A DNA stretch of 64,000 nt from Mesorhizobium sp. (GTDB taxonomy: Bacteria; Pseudomonadota; Alphaproteobacteria; Rhizobiales; Rhizobiaceae). The DNA is taken from positions 186,001 through 250,000 of the forward strand of contig NZ_SUHQ01000004.1 in NCBI RefSeq assembly GCF_004962245.1, given 5' to 3'. Below, piece after piece: positions 50,381-60,045 of this stretch (position 1 is its first letter; every line of letters begins with the position of its first letter). The notes under the pieces are model-generated. The model saw only the letters and a program-made list of their open reading frames with translations, had not been told where the DNA came from and searched no databases. Made by a program: the position numbers and the translations under genes.

Positions 50381-51451
50381 ATGCTAAAGAATCTGATGAG
50401 AAAGCTTGCACTCGGCTTAGGCGTACTGTCGCTGTCGGGATCTGCCTCGTTCGCCGGAGACCTTGGGAACGTCTATGTCGGCGTCGGGAGCGCGTCCAGC
50501 GAGTACTGGGCAGCATTTATCGAGGGGGCAAAGGCTGTCGCCGGATCGAAGGGCAAGGACGTCAATGTTATCGTCAGCGACTTCAACGGGCAGAAACTGC
50601 TGGAGCAGTTCGGGGCCGTGTTCGCGACCGGCTGCGAGGGGTGCGCGATCGCCGTCGACCCCGCGTCCAACGCCTTCACCAAAGCGATTGTGGAGCGGGC
50701 GCGAGACGCCGGCGCCAAGATCGTCAATCTCTGGAATCGCCCCGACGAGATTCATCCGTGGGATACGGCGCCGGACGCCTGGGTCGCCAACATCTCGTTC
50801 GACGGCGTCGATTCCGGCTATCGGAACGGCATGGAACTGTGCAAGGCGCTCAACGGGAGGGGCAACATCGCTGCCCTTCAGGGCATACCGGACAATCCGC
50901 CGGCCAAGCAGAGGCTCGCCGGGCTCGAAAAGGCGGTTGCCGAATGCCCGGGGCTGAAACTCGTCGATGTCCAGGTCGGAAACTGGGATCAGACCCAGGG
51001 CCAAAGCATCACGCGAGCCTGGCTTACCAAATACGGCAGCGACCTCAAGGGTATCTTCTCTGCCAATGACGGCATGGCTCTCGGCGCAGTAGCGGCGCTA
51101 CGGGAACAGGGCCTTGCCGGCAAGGTTCTCGTCACGGGTTCCGACGGTTCAAGCGATGTCATGCAGCTTATCAAGTCGGGTGACATGCTCTCGACGATGT
51201 ACATAGATGGCTATGTCCAGGGCGCAACGGCCACAGCACTGGCCGTTGGCGTGATCACCGGCGACATCGACCTTGCCAAACTGAAAGAAGAGCAACGCGA
51301 TTTCTACCTGTCCCAGACCCTGGTCAACAAAGACAATGTCGAGGCGATCCTCAACGGCAAGCACGTTGCAGCCGACTATAGCTACGACAAGGTGAAGGCC
51401 AATTTCTGGGCGGCCTCGGTCGGTCAGATCCCCGCCGGTGCCAACAAGTAA
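50381..51451 (+). CDS. periplasmic sugar-binding protein, RbsB type
   Basis: 356 residues, start ATG 50381 behind GGGAGGAA. Signal peptide 1-25 (cleavage after SFA). The Peripla_BP_4 fold shows YVGVGSASSEYWAAFIEGAK, FATGCEGCAIAVDPAS near 89, FSANDGMALGAVAALREQG near 225 and LVTGSDGSSDVMQL near 250. It delivers a pentose-, inositol- or aminocyclitol-like ligand to the two permeases and ATPase encoded downstream. It is longer at the N-terminal side of the first lobe than typical RbsB. Confidence 0.88.
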   Translation: MLKNLMRKLALGLGVLSLSGSASFAGDLGNVYVGVGSASSEYWAAFIEGAKAVAGSKGKDVNVIVSDFNGQKLLEQFGAVFATGCEGCAIAVDPASNAFTKAIVERARDAGAKIVNLWNRPDEIHPWDTAPDAWVANISFDGVDSGYRNGMELCKALNGRGNIAALQGIPDNPPAKQRLAGLEKAVAECPGLKLVDVQVGNWDQTQGQSITRAWLTKYGSDLKGIFSANDGMALGAVAALREQGLAGKVLVTGSDGSSDVMQLIKSGDMLSTMYIDGYVQGATATALAVGVITGDIDLAKLKEEQRDFYLSQTLVNKDNVEAILNGKHVAADYSYDKVKANFWAASVGQIPAGANK

Positions 51452-51468
51452 GCTGGAACTGGTCGGTC

Positions 51469-52509
51469 ATGACACTCACGCAAAACGCGGGCATCGAAGC
51501 CTCCCCGTACAAAGGTGCGGGGAGGCTAGCGGGCCAGCCAAAGGTCGCATCGAGGCTTCGATTTCCGCTCAAGGAACTCGGCCCGGTTGCCACGCTTGCA
51601 GTTCTCGTTCTGGTCTTCTCGCTGGCAAGCGCGCAGTTTCTGTCAGCCAGCAACCTGAAGGTCGTTCTTGAATCGAGCGCGATCCCGGTTGTCCTCGTCG
51701 TGGGCCTCTCCTTCATCCTGATCCAGGGTTCCATCGACCTGTCGATCGAAGGCGTGATGGCAGCATCGAGCATGCTGGTCTCGCTGCTCATCGCCAACTC
51801 TGTGACAGGTTTCGATCTGGGCTGGTGGGCCATTCTGGCGGGCGCCTGTCTTGGCTCAGCGTTTGGCCTGGTCAATGGTCTCGTCTACACATTTCTGCGG
51901 CTACCGTCCCTGATCGTCACACTCGCAACCTGGTTTGTCGGACTGGGTATCGCCACATTGCTCTTTCCGGGTAGGCAGCCACAAATTCTTGATGAACGGC
52001 TGACGCGTCTGGCACTGGACAAGAGCCTTGGCGTTTCCGCCCTGGTTTTTCTGGCGCTCGCGGTTGCAGTATTTGGCTGGTTTCTCCAGACCTATACCCA
52101 GTTCGGGCGAATGTCCTACGCCATCGGCCGCGACGAAAAGGCCACGAGGCAGTCAGGACAGCATGTCCGCTTTCACAAGATCCTGGCTTTCGTGCTTATG
52201 GGGCTCATGTCCGGCGTTGGCGGCGTCATGATCTCTGCGCAGCTCGCCGTCGGCAATCCCGCAGCCGGGGAGGGCTTCCTGTTCCCGGCAGTCAGTGCCG
52301 CCGTCATTGGCGGAACGCTTCTCAGTGGCGGCACGGGCGGCGTGCTCCATTCCATCATCGGGGTGTTCATTCTCGAGCTTCTGCGCAACGGCATGATCCA
52401 GCTTGGAGTCGACCCCTACCTGCGCCATGTGGCCGAGGGCCTCACCATCATCGCAGCCCTGGTCATTGGCAACTGGAGCCTTCGTGGGCGGCTGAGGATC
52501 GTGAAATGA
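51469..52509 (+). CDS. ABC sugar permease, RbsC type (first)
   Basis: 346 residues, about 9-10 membrane helices after a polar 35-residue start. Family marks: LVLVFSLASAQFLSASNLK, LIQGSIDLSIEGVMAAS near 84, GRDEKATRQSG near 223 (cytoplasmic coupling loop) and FPAVSAAVIGGTLLSGGTGG near 266. Overlaps the ATPase gene by 4 bp. It probably pairs with the second permease at 54.0 kb as a heterodimer. Confidence 0.9.
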   Translation: MTLTQNAGIEASPYKGAGRLAGQPKVASRLRFPLKELGPVATLAVLVLVFSLASAQFLSASNLKVVLESSAIPVVLVVGLSFILIQGSIDLSIEGVMAASSMLVSLLIANSVTGFDLGWWAILAGACLGSAFGLVNGLVYTFLRLPSLIVTLATWFVGLGIATLLFPGRQPQILDERLTRLALDKSLGVSALVFLALAVAVFGWFLQTYTQFGRMSYAIGRDEKATRQSGQHVRFHKILAFVLMGLMSGVGGVMISAQLAVGNPAAGEGFLFPAVSAAVIGGTLLSGGTGGVLHSIIGVFILELLRNGMIQLGVDPYLRHVAEGLTIIAALVIGNWSLRGRLRIVK

Positions 52510-54026
52510 CCCCGGTTCTCGCTGCAACAAACATTGGCAAGACCTATCCGGGCGTGCGTGCCTTGCACGATGTGAGCGTAGAGTTGCGCCAGAACGAGGT
52601 TCTTGGCCTCATTGGCCAGAATGGTTCCGGCAAGTCGACGCTTCTGAAAATCCTTTCAGGCATGGAGCAGCCGACCACCGGGAAGATCCGCCTGCGTGGC
52701 GTTGATACCATCGTCCGGTCGCCGCTGGCTGCGGCGAGCATGGGCATCGGGCTGGTCCATCAGGAGCAGTCGCTAATCCCCAATCTCACGGTTGCCGAGA
52801 ATATCTTTTTCGACAAGCCGTCGCCGCACCGTCGCTTCGGTATCTACAACTGGAGAGGTCTCAATCGGGAAGCTGCCCGACAGCTCGCAAAGCTTGAGTG
52901 CGATATCCCTCCCGACATCAAGGTCGACGCGCTGAGCTTTCCGGACCGGCAGATGGTCGAGTTCGCCAAGGTGCTTGCAATCGAGGAACTGATAGATCAG
53001 CCGCTTGTCATCCTGTTTGACGAACCAACGTCGCTGCTCAGCCCATCTGAGGTCGAAGATCTGTTTCGCCAGATCAGGCGACTGCGAGCGCGCGCATCGG
53101 TCGTTTTTGTATCTCACCGGATGGAAGAGGTCCTGGAAATCTCCGACCGCGTTCACGTCATGGTCAATGGCGAGAATGTCGCGGAAAGAACGCAGGACAC
53201 CACGAGCCACGAGGAGCTCTACCATCTGATGGTCGGCTCCCGACGCTCCGACGACTATTATCAGGAGAGCGGTCGCGAGCCGGTCGAGGCGTTCGAGCCG
53301 CGGCTGGTGGTCGGCGGTCTCACCGCGCCGGGCAGGTTTCGCGACGTATCTCTCTCGGTCAGGTCAGGCGAGATCGTGGCCGTCACCGGTGTGGCAGGCT
53401 CGGGTGCCGAAACCTTCTGTCGTGCCATCTTCGGCGCCGAGGACGGTGTGGTTGGCAGCGTCAAGGTCGCCGGCCACGAACTGGGTTTATCGGCAATGCC
53501 CGATGCAGCGATACGCGCCGGGATCGGGTATGTCCCTGCCGAGCGGAAACTTGAGGGTGTCATAGTCGGACGCACCGTCCTCGAAAACATCGTTCTCACC
53601 TTCGGCCCGCAGATGGGACGCATTGGCCTGATCAACCGGAAAAAGGAAACGGCGCAAGCGCTTTCCTGGATGAACAGGCTCAAGGTCAAGACGCCTTCAC
53701 CCGTCGAATATGTCGAGCGGTTGAGCGGGGGCAACCAGCAGAAGGTTTCTCTGGCCAAATGGCTGATGTCGGATCGTCTCCAGGTGCTCATCCTCGATCA
53801 CCCGACGCGTGGCCTTGATCCTGGCGCCAAGGCCGATCTCTTCGGCGTCATGAGGGAACTCGCCCGCCAGGGGCTGGCGATTGTCTTCGTCTCGGAAACT
53901 CTCGAGGAGACGCTGGGTATGGCGGACACCGTGATCGTCATGCGTGATGGCGAAGTGTCGGCCAGATTTGAAGACCTTTGCCTGCACAAGCCAAGGCCCG
54001 AACAAATTGTCGAGGCGATGGTATGA
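52506..54026 (+). CDS. ABC sugar transporter ATPase, RbsA type
   Basis: 506 residues with two nucleotide-binding domains. The first has Walker A GQNGSGKSTLLKIL near 38 and Walker B LVILFDEPTSLL near 168. The second has the degenerate loop GVAGSGAETFCRAIFG near 297, normal for RbsA, plus LSGGNQQKVSLAKWL near 407 and LILDHPTRGLDPGAK near 427. In that second Walker B the usual catalytic Glu is His (LDHPTRG instead of LDEPTRG), which is unusual. It energises the transporter and overlaps both permease genes by 4 bp. Confidence 0.92.
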   Translation: MTPVLAATNIGKTYPGVRALHDVSVELRQNEVLGLIGQNGSGKSTLLKILSGMEQPTTGKIRLRGVDTIVRSPLAAASMGIGLVHQEQSLIPNLTVAENIFFDKPSPHRRFGIYNWRGLNREAARQLAKLECDIPPDIKVDALSFPDRQMVEFAKVLAIEELIDQPLVILFDEPTSLLSPSEVEDLFRQIRRLRARASVVFVSHRMEEVLEISDRVHVMVNGENVAERTQDTTSHEELYHLMVGSRRSDDYYQESGREPVEAFEPRLVVGGLTAPGRFRDVSLSVRSGEIVAVTGVAGSGAETFCRAIFGAEDGVVGSVKVAGHELGLSAMPDAAIRAGIGYVPAERKLEGVIVGRTVLENIVLTFGPQMGRIGLINRKKETAQALSWMNRLKVKTPSPVEYVERLSGGNQQKVSLAKWLMSDRLQVLILDHPTRGLDPGAKADLFGVMRELARQGLAIVFVSETLEETLGMADTVIVMRDGEVSARFEDLCLHKPRPEQIVEAMV

Positions 54027-55030
54027 GTGGAGATAGCCCAGAAATTCGCGCTGGCCAGGTTGGCGAACAGAACGCATCCATCAGGCGAATTGAAATTGCC
54101 CGTCGGCTCAGGTCAATCGCTGTTCCGGTGATCGCGCTTGCCGGACTGTTCTCGACCATCGCGTGGGTCCAGCCCAAACTCCTGTCGCTGCGGGCACTTG
54201 CCGGACTGACAACAGACGCCGCGCCGCTGCTCATGCTGGTCATGGGCAGTGCTGTCGTCATCCTGCTCGGCGGTATCGACCTGTCTGTCGCGACCATGGC
54301 TTCGTTTGCGGCGGTCGCCTTCGTCATGCTCAATCCGACCCTGGGGGAATTCGCTTTTGTCGCGGTGCTCGGGCTTGCCGGCCTCGTTGGTGCCCTACAG
54401 GGTTATGTTCATCACCGGGCCCAGATTCCGTCATTTGTCGTAAGCTTCGGATCGCTGGGGATGCTCTACGGGATCACCCACTTCATCTCAAACGCTACCG
54501 CTGCCCCATTGTCGCAACCATCAGCCATCATCTCCTTCTTCGGCAGCCGCACGGCCGGATTGCCGAACGGAGTGATTGTAGTTCTCATCTCGGCCGCCAT
54601 CCTCGGCGCGCTGTTCCGGTTTACCCGTCTTGGCCGCGAGATCTTTGCAGTCGGCGCTTCAGAACGGGCGGCCCTCCTGTCGGGCGTCAAAACCCTGCGC
54701 GTGAAGGTGCTGGCCTTCGCTATTTCAGCGATCTGTGCATCTGTCGCCGGCCTGCTCCTGCTCGGGCAGACCGGATACAGCTCGCCTGCAATGGCGAACA
54801 ACTACCTCCTTCCGGCGATCGTCGGTGTGGTGGTTGGTGGCACTGCCATTTCGGGAGGCATAGGGGGTATTGCCTGCGCCCTGGTTGGTGGACTCATCGC
54901 CGGACTGGTGCGCATCGGCACTGTCATCGTCGGGCTCAATCCCGCCTACCAGAACATCGTTTTCGGCGTGGTCATAGTCATTGCAGTCGCCATAACGATC
55001 GATCGCGAGAAGATTGGCATCATCAAGTAA
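54023..55030 (+). CDS. ABC sugar permease, RbsC type (second)
   Basis: 335 residues, start ATG 54023 overlapping the ATPase stop (ATGA). RbsC-like stretches: LVMGSAVVILLGGIDLSVAT near 78, GRTxx-type coupling region FRFTRLGREIFAVGASERAA near 205 and NYLLPAIVGVVVGGTAISGG near 262. The order permease-ATPase-permease gives a complete importer with two different membrane subunits. Confidence 0.9.
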   Translation: MSGDSPEIRAGQVGEQNASIRRIEIARRLRSIAVPVIALAGLFSTIAWVQPKLLSLRALAGLTTDAAPLLMLVMGSAVVILLGGIDLSVATMASFAAVAFVMLNPTLGEFAFVAVLGLAGLVGALQGYVHHRAQIPSFVVSFGSLGMLYGITHFISNATAAPLSQPSAIISFFGSRTAGLPNGVIVVLISAAILGALFRFTRLGREIFAVGASERAALLSGVKTLRVKVLAFAISAICASVAGLLLLGQTGYSSPAMANNYLLPAIVGVVVGGTAISGGIGGIACALVGGLIAGLVRIGTVIVGLNPAYQNIVFGVVIVIAVAITIDREKIGIIK

Positions 55031-55053
55031 AGCGTCGGAAAGAAGGGGAACAC

Positions 55054-56058
55054 ATGCCAGGACGTAAGCGGCTGCAACTGGCACTTTTCGGCGCCGGACG
55101 GATGGGCTCGATTCACGCCGCCAACATTGCCACCCATCCTCGTGCGGTGCTCGCCGCAATCGTTGATCCGAATATCGAAGGTGCCCGCGCCCTCGCGGAA
55201 ACATTTCAGTCGCGCGTGCGCTCGGCAACCGACGTGTTCGACGATCCTGCCGTCGACGCTATCGTCATTGCCAGCGTCGCCTCTACGCACCCCGAATTGA
55301 TTGACCAGGCGTTGGCTCGCGGCAAGGCCGTCTTCTGCGAGAAGCCACTGGCGCGTGATCTCGACACCGTTCGTTCGCTTGTTGCCGCGGTCGAGGCGGC
55401 GGGCACACCGTTCCTGCTGGCGTTCAACCGACGCTTCGACCCGGGCTTCGTGTCGCTGGCCTCGCGACTGCGCGAGGGCAAGGCAGGAGCCCCGGACCTG
55501 GTGCTGCTCACCAGCCGCGATCCCGGTCCGCCGCCGATCGACTACATCGTGGCTTCAGGCGGCATCCTTCGCGAAACCACCATTCATGACATTGACATGG
55601 CGCGATGGCTGACCGGCGAAGAACCGGATAGTGTCTATGCCGTCGGTGCGGCGCGCACGGACCCGCGGATCGCCGCGGCCGGACATGTCGACACCGTCAT
55701 GGTTACGCTGACGGTGCCTTCGGGGACGCTCGTTTCGATCAACAATTCCTGGCGATCTGCCTATGGCTATGATCAGCGCGCGGAGATTCATGGAGCGGGT
55801 GGTATGCTCCAGCTCGGCAATCTTTTGTCTACCCCGGCCACTGCCTGGAACGCCGACGGCGGATCATCCGACAAGCCGCAGCCCTTCTTTCTTGAACGCT
55901 ACGCAGACGCCTATCGGCGAGAGCTCGACTATTTCGTGAACCGCCTGGAGGAAGGAGGCGCCATGTCTCCTGGTGCCGCAGACGGTCTGAGAGCGCTCGA
56001 GATTGCCGAGGCAGCTGAAGAGTCCATGAGGTCGGGCCTTGCGATTAAGCTCTCCTGA
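55054..56058 (+). CDS. Gfo/Idh/MocA-family oxidoreductase (inositol-dehydrogenase-like)
   Basis: 334 residues, start ATG 55054 behind AAGGGGAA. The NAD-binding fold shows LFGAGRMGSIHAANIATHPR, then DAIVIASVASTHPEL and the EKP motif VFCEKPLARDL near 93. The substrate domain has the His pair region TTIHDIDMARWLTGEEPDSV near 170, a typical IolG-like pattern. It probably oxidises an inositol or inosamine derivative to its keto form. It is the last gene of the transporter operon. Confidence 0.88.
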   Translation: MPGRKRLQLALFGAGRMGSIHAANIATHPRAVLAAIVDPNIEGARALAETFQSRVRSATDVFDDPAVDAIVIASVASTHPELIDQALARGKAVFCEKPLARDLDTVRSLVAAVEAAGTPFLLAFNRRFDPGFVSLASRLREGKAGAPDLVLLTSRDPGPPPIDYIVASGGILRETTIHDIDMARWLTGEEPDSVYAVGAARTDPRIAAAGHVDTVMVTLTVPSGTLVSINNSWRSAYGYDQRAEIHGAGGMLQLGNLLSTPATAWNADGGSSDKPQPFFLERYADAYRRELDYFVNRLEEGGAMSPGAADGLRALEIAEAAEESMRSGLAIKLS

Positions 56059-56116
56059 ACCCCACGACTTTGCCTGGAAAGCGCCGCGCCGAACCATCCA
56101 GAAGAGGCGAGGGCTA

Positions 56117-57241
56117 TCAACCCTCCACCTCCTGCCACTGCCGCGTTGCAGCGGCTTTCACGGTTGCTTCTATGACCGCGTTGATATGAGCCGCTTCGGC
56201 AAAACTCGGCGACGCTGAAGTGTCATTCTTCTGGATTGCCTCAATAAGACGTCGGGCCGTGATCACGAATGCTTCGCCATAGCCGAGACCTTGCCCTTGC
56301 GCATACCAGAATGGCTCCGCTTCGGGATGGATGCCGCCGATCATGATACGACGGAAGCCGCTTCGATCCTTTTGCTCGGCCTCGGTGTATAGATGGATTT
56401 CATTGTTGCGCTCCCAACTGAACGACAGCGCCCCCTTGGAGCCGATCAGCGTGAAGGCGAGGTCGCTCTTGTGCCCGGTTGCGGCCCAGCATGAATGAAT
56501 CGACCCCGTTGCCCCCGACCTGAATTCCACCAGTGTGGTCATCATGTCGTCGACAGTGACATTCCGCATGGCCGCTCCTTCAGCCCGCAGCGGAAAATAC
56601 GTTCGCGAGGATGCCGCAACGCGGGCAATGGGACCGACCAGCGCCACGGCAATATCGGAAATGTGGGATCCGAGATCGCCTCCAGCGCCGGCGCCGGCCC
56701 GGGCGCTGTCGAACCGCCAGGCGTAGGGCAGCTCCGGGGCGTTGGCATAGTCCTGGAAGAAGTGGCCTTCGAAGTGACGCAGTTCACCGAGCTCGCCGCT
56801 CTCCACCAGCTTCCTGGCAAATTGCACCGCCGGCCAGCAGCGGTAGACGAAATTCACCATGTTGACCTTGCCAGACCGACTGGCAGCCTCTGCCATCCGT
56901 TTTGCAGAGGCAGCCGAGCTGGCCAGTGGCTTTTCGCAGAAAACATGTTTTCCGTTGGCGAAGGCGTCGCTGGCGATCTCCTCATGGCTGTCATTGGGCG
57001 TAATGATGACCACCACGTCTATGTCGTCGGCGCGGGTAATCTGCTTCCAGTCTGTCGTTGCTTCTGCCCATCCCCACCGGCGTGCACTCTCCTCCGCAAG
57101 ACGTGCATCGATGTCGGCCAGGCGAACCATCTCGATCCGCGGCATGTTCGGCCAGAGGAAGCCTTCGATGTTCCGCAGTGCCAGGCTGTGGGTCTTGGCC
57201 ATATAGCCGGATCCTACAATACCGAATTTCAAGCTTTTCAC
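56117..57241 (-). CDS. Gfo/Idh/MocA-family oxidoreductase (second)
   Basis: 374 residues. GIVGSGYMAKTHSLALRN at the start, VVIITPNDSHEEIASDA near 76, VFCEKPLASSA near 98 and GGDLGSHISDIAVALVGPIA near 186 with the catalytic Asp-His layout. The long C-terminal part has AEPFWYAQGQGLGYGEAF, as in keto-inositol or glucoside 3-dehydrogenases. It runs opposite to the first MocA-like gene and is followed by an SDR in the same operon order (SDR first, 28 bp gap). Confidence 0.87.
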   Translation of the reverse strand: MKSLKFGIVGSGYMAKTHSLALRNIEGFLWPNMPRIEMVRLADIDARLAEESARRWGWAEATTDWKQITRADDIDVVVIITPNDSHEEIASDAFANGKHVFCEKPLASSAASAKRMAEAASRSGKVNMVNFVYRCWPAVQFARKLVESGELGELRHFEGHFFQDYANAPELPYAWRFDSARAGAGAGGDLGSHISDIAVALVGPIARVAASSRTYFPLRAEGAAMRNVTVDDMMTTLVEFRSGATGSIHSCWAATGHKSDLAFTLIGSKGALSFSWERNNEIHLYTEAEQKDRSGFRRIMIGGIHPEAEPFWYAQGQGLGYGEAFVITARRLIEAIQKNDTSASPSFAEAAHINAVIEATVKAAATRQWQEVEG

Positions 57242-57269
57242 GTTTGGTCTCCTGGAGCTGCTCTGAGGT

Positions 57270-58010
57270 TCATCGGATGGAACGCCCGCCGTCGACGGGG
57301 ATGGCGAGGCCGGTCATGTAGCTAGCGTCGTCGCTTGCGAGGAAAGCGACAACCGAGGCCACTTCCTCGGGCCTGCCAACCCGGCCGATAGGATGTTTCG
57401 ACACAACTGCCTGGGTGGCCGCATCTGGATCCTGCGCCGCTCCCAGCCAGGATGTCACCATGCGCGTGCCGATGGCCGCCGGACAGACCGCGTTCACCCG
57501 GATCCTGTCGCGTGCAAGGTCAAGTGCAAGCGACGCCGTCAGTGTGGTTATCCCGCTCTTCGATGCGCTGTAGGCGATCATGTTCTCGGTGCCGCGGATG
57601 CCGGTGATCGAACCGACATTGACGATGGCGCCGCCTCCTGCGGCTCTCAACCGGGGGACCGCTGCGCGGCAACCAAGGAAAACGCTCGTCAGATTGGTGT
57701 CGATCATCTCATGCCACAGTTCGAGACTCGTCTCCTCGACGCCTCCGCTTGCGCGTGCCCCTGCGTTGTTCACCAGAACGTCCAGATGGCCGAACCGCTC
57801 GACTACCGTGTGGACGGCCTGTTCCCACGCATCGCATGATGTGACGTCGAGGTAGACCGAATAAGCGCCGTCCACATCTACCGATGACGGGTCACGCCTG
57901 TGCGCGGCGGCCACCTGGCCGCCCTCACGCTGGATCCTGCGTATGGTCTCCAGCCCGATGCCCGTCGATGCGCCGGTAACCATCACGACCTTGCCGTCGA
58001 AGCGCTTCAT
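57270..58010 (-). CDS. short-chain dehydrogenase/reductase
   Basis: 246-residue classical SDR with TGASTGIGLETIRRIQREGG, VNNAGARASGG, the catalytic Ser in VNVGSITG and YSASK, ending AIPVDGGRSIR. Start chosen at ATG 58010 (MKRFDGKVV) behind AAAGAGG; the 15-bp longer frame would overlap the predicted operator at 58020. It opens a two-gene operon with the second MocA-like dehydrogenase and is divergent from IolD. Confidence 0.87.
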   Translation of the reverse strand: MKRFDGKVVMVTGASTGIGLETIRRIQREGGQVAAAHRRDPSSVDVDGAYSVYLDVTSCDAWEQAVHTVVERFGHLDVLVNNAGARASGGVEETSLELWHEMIDTNLTSVFLGCRAAVPRLRAAGGGAIVNVGSITGIRGTENMIAYSASKSGITTLTASLALDLARDRIRVNAVCPAAIGTRMVTSWLGAAQDPDAATQAVVSKHPIGRVGRPEEVASVVAFLASDDASYMTGLAIPVDGGRSIR

Positions 58011-58019
58011 GGAGCCTCT

Positions 58020-58035
58020 TTGCATAGCATTTCAA
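58020..58035. promoter_or_regulatory. predicted LacI operator, site D
   Basis: TTGCATAGCATTTCAA, 14 of 16 bases as in site A, 10 bp before the SDR start. Confidence 0.55.
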
Positions 58036-58122
58036 TTTTCATCTTCTCTTGCGCCGTTTTTTGCCTTAGAAGCGATCATCTGGCTCCCCGGAACGACAGC
58101 ACAGCCTCACTCAGAACCCAAA

Positions 58123-58138
58123 ATGCATAGCTAGTCAA
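58123..58138. promoter_or_regulatory. predicted LacI operator, site E
   Basis: ATGCATAGCTAGTCAA, 12 of 16 bases as in site A, 20 bp before the IolD start. Confidence 0.5.
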
Positions 58139-58157
58139 TATTCAGGAACGCAGAAAA

Positions 58158-60032
58158 ATGGCTCAGACAGTCTCACTCACCGCTGCGCAGGCGGTCGTCC
58201 GTTTCCTCAAGTCGCAATATTCAGACTATGACGGACTGCAGGAACGCCTGATTGGCGGCATGTTTGGGATCTTCGGACATGGCAACGTCGCCGGCATGGG
58301 TGAGGCGCTTGAGGAGTATGGCGACGATCTGCCCTTCTACCAGGCGAAGAACGAGCAATCGATGGTTCACGCCGCCATGGGCTATGCCAAGGCAAAAAAC
58401 AGGCGCGCCACGCTTGCATGCTCCGCCTCGATCGGTCCAGGCTCGACCAACATGCTCACAGGGGCGGCGACGGCCACGATCAACCGGATTCCGGTGCTCC
58501 TGCTGCCTTCTGACATCTTCGCGCACCGCAGGCCCGGGACGGTCCTTCAGCTTCTCGAACATCCGCTTGAAGCTGATCTGTCGGTCAACGATGCATTCAG
58601 GCCGCTGTCCCGGTTCTTCGACCGGATTTCGCGCCCTGAACAGCTGCTGACAGCGTTGCCGGAAGCCATGCGCATCCTCGTCGACCCGGCAAATACGGGC
58701 GCCGTCACCATTTCACTTCCGCAGGATGTCCAGGGCGAGGCGTTTTCCTGTCCGGCAGGTTTCTTCGACAGGCGCGTATGGCGTATTCGCCGGGCAAGTC
58801 CGAATGCAGACGAGATTGCTCGTGCCGCGGATCTGATCGCGCACTCCAACCGGCCTCTGATCATTGCCGGCGGGGGAGTCCGGTATGCCGCGGCCGAAGC
58901 CGAGCTTGTGGCTTTCTGCAACCGCTTCGGCATCCCTGTCATGGAAACCTTCGCCGGCAAGGGCGTTTCGCAGGGCGCATCTCTGCTTCTGGGAGGCGGC
59001 GGCACGACGGGAACGGGGGCGGCCGCGCGGGTTGGTGAAAAGGCCGATCTGGTGATTGCAATAGGCACGCGCCTCACGGATTTTACCACGGCATCCCGGT
59101 CGCATTTCAACAGCGAAACCCGCTACCTCTCGATCAACGTCAACGCACAGGATGCCTACAAGCTCGGTGCAGAGCCCATTGTCGCTGATGCCAAACTCGC
59201 CCTTGCAGCGCTTGGCGAGGCGCTGGCGGGCAGGGGCTGTGCAACCACCCACAGCTTCCGAAACGAGGTTCGTGGCGCAGTCGATACCTGGCTGGAAGAC
59301 TATCGTGCATCCATCTCGCACGAGCAGGGAGCGCCTCTCAAGCAGGGAACGATCATCGCCATGGTCAACCAGGCGGCCGTGAAGGGTGATGTGGTGATTG
59401 CCGCCGCCGGCACGCCACCAGGCGAGATCATGAAGGCCTGGGATAACTCGGCCGGCAGCGAATGCTTCATCGAATTCGGCTTTTCGTGCATGGGTCACGA
59501 GATACCGGCCGGGCTGGGTGTTGCAATCGCACGGGAAAACGAGGGCACCGTGTTCGTTGTCATCGGAGACGGCACCTATCTCATGGGGCCGACCGAACTG
59601 GTGACAGCTGTCCAGGAGGGCGCTCGCCTGGTCACAGTGGTCATCGAGAACTGGGGATTCCAGTGCATCAGGGCGCTTCAGCAGGCCAGCACCGGCGCAG
59701 ACAACTTCGGAAATGAATTCCGCCGCCGGTCGGCAGAGGGGCGCCAGCCCGACGGCGACTATCTCGATGTCGACTACGCGGCAAACGCGCGATCGATGGG
59801 TTGCGCGGTGTTTTCCGCTTCCGATCCAGACGGCCTTGCCGAAGCGCTCGCGCAGGCAAGGACAGTCGAAGGTCCCGCCGTGATCGTGGTGAAGGCCGAG
59901 AAACGGGGCGGTTCGATCGGAGCCGGCCTGTGGTGGGAGGTCGGCGTCGCTGAAGTTTCCGGCCTGGAACGGGTCCGTGAGGCGCGCAGGCGCTACGAGA
60001 CGGGTCGCGCCAAGCAGAAGACGCTGGCCTGA
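58158..60032 (+). CDS. iolD: IolD-type 3D-trihydroxycyclohexane-1,2-dione acylhydrolase
   Basis: 624 residues, thiamine-diphosphate enzyme. The N-terminal PYR domain has FGIFGHGNVAGMGEALEEYG and the activating Glu in YQAKNEQSMVHAA near 62. The middle domain has PLIIAGGGVRYAAAEAEL near 233. The PP domain has the GDG-type motif VVIGDGTYLMGPTELVTAV near 475 with ENWGFQCIRALQ near 496. In inositol catabolism IolD opens the cyclohexane ring. No iolB, iolC or iolJ is seen here, so the ring-opened product is either handled elsewhere or differs from the classical one. Confidence 0.9.
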   Translation: MAQTVSLTAAQAVVRFLKSQYSDYDGLQERLIGGMFGIFGHGNVAGMGEALEEYGDDLPFYQAKNEQSMVHAAMGYAKAKNRRATLACSASIGPGSTNMLTGAATATINRIPVLLLPSDIFAHRRPGTVLQLLEHPLEADLSVNDAFRPLSRFFDRISRPEQLLTALPEAMRILVDPANTGAVTISLPQDVQGEAFSCPAGFFDRRVWRIRRASPNADEIARAADLIAHSNRPLIIAGGGVRYAAAEAELVAFCNRFGIPVMETFAGKGVSQGASLLLGGGGTTGTGAAARVGEKADLVIAIGTRLTDFTTASRSHFNSETRYLSINVNAQDAYKLGAEPIVADAKLALAALGEALAGRGCATTHSFRNEVRGAVDTWLEDYRASISHEQGAPLKQGTIIAMVNQAAVKGDVVIAAAGTPPGEIMKAWDNSAGSECFIEFGFSCMGHEIPAGLGVAIARENEGTVFVVIGDGTYLMGPTELVTAVQEGARLVTVVIENWGFQCIRALQQASTGADNFGNEFRRRSAEGRQPDGDYLDVDYAANARSMGCAVFSASDPDGLAEALAQARTVEGPAVIVVKAEKRGGSIGAGLWWEVGVAEVSGLERVREARRRYETGRAKQKTLA

Positions 60033-60045
60033 CGCGAAGGTACCG

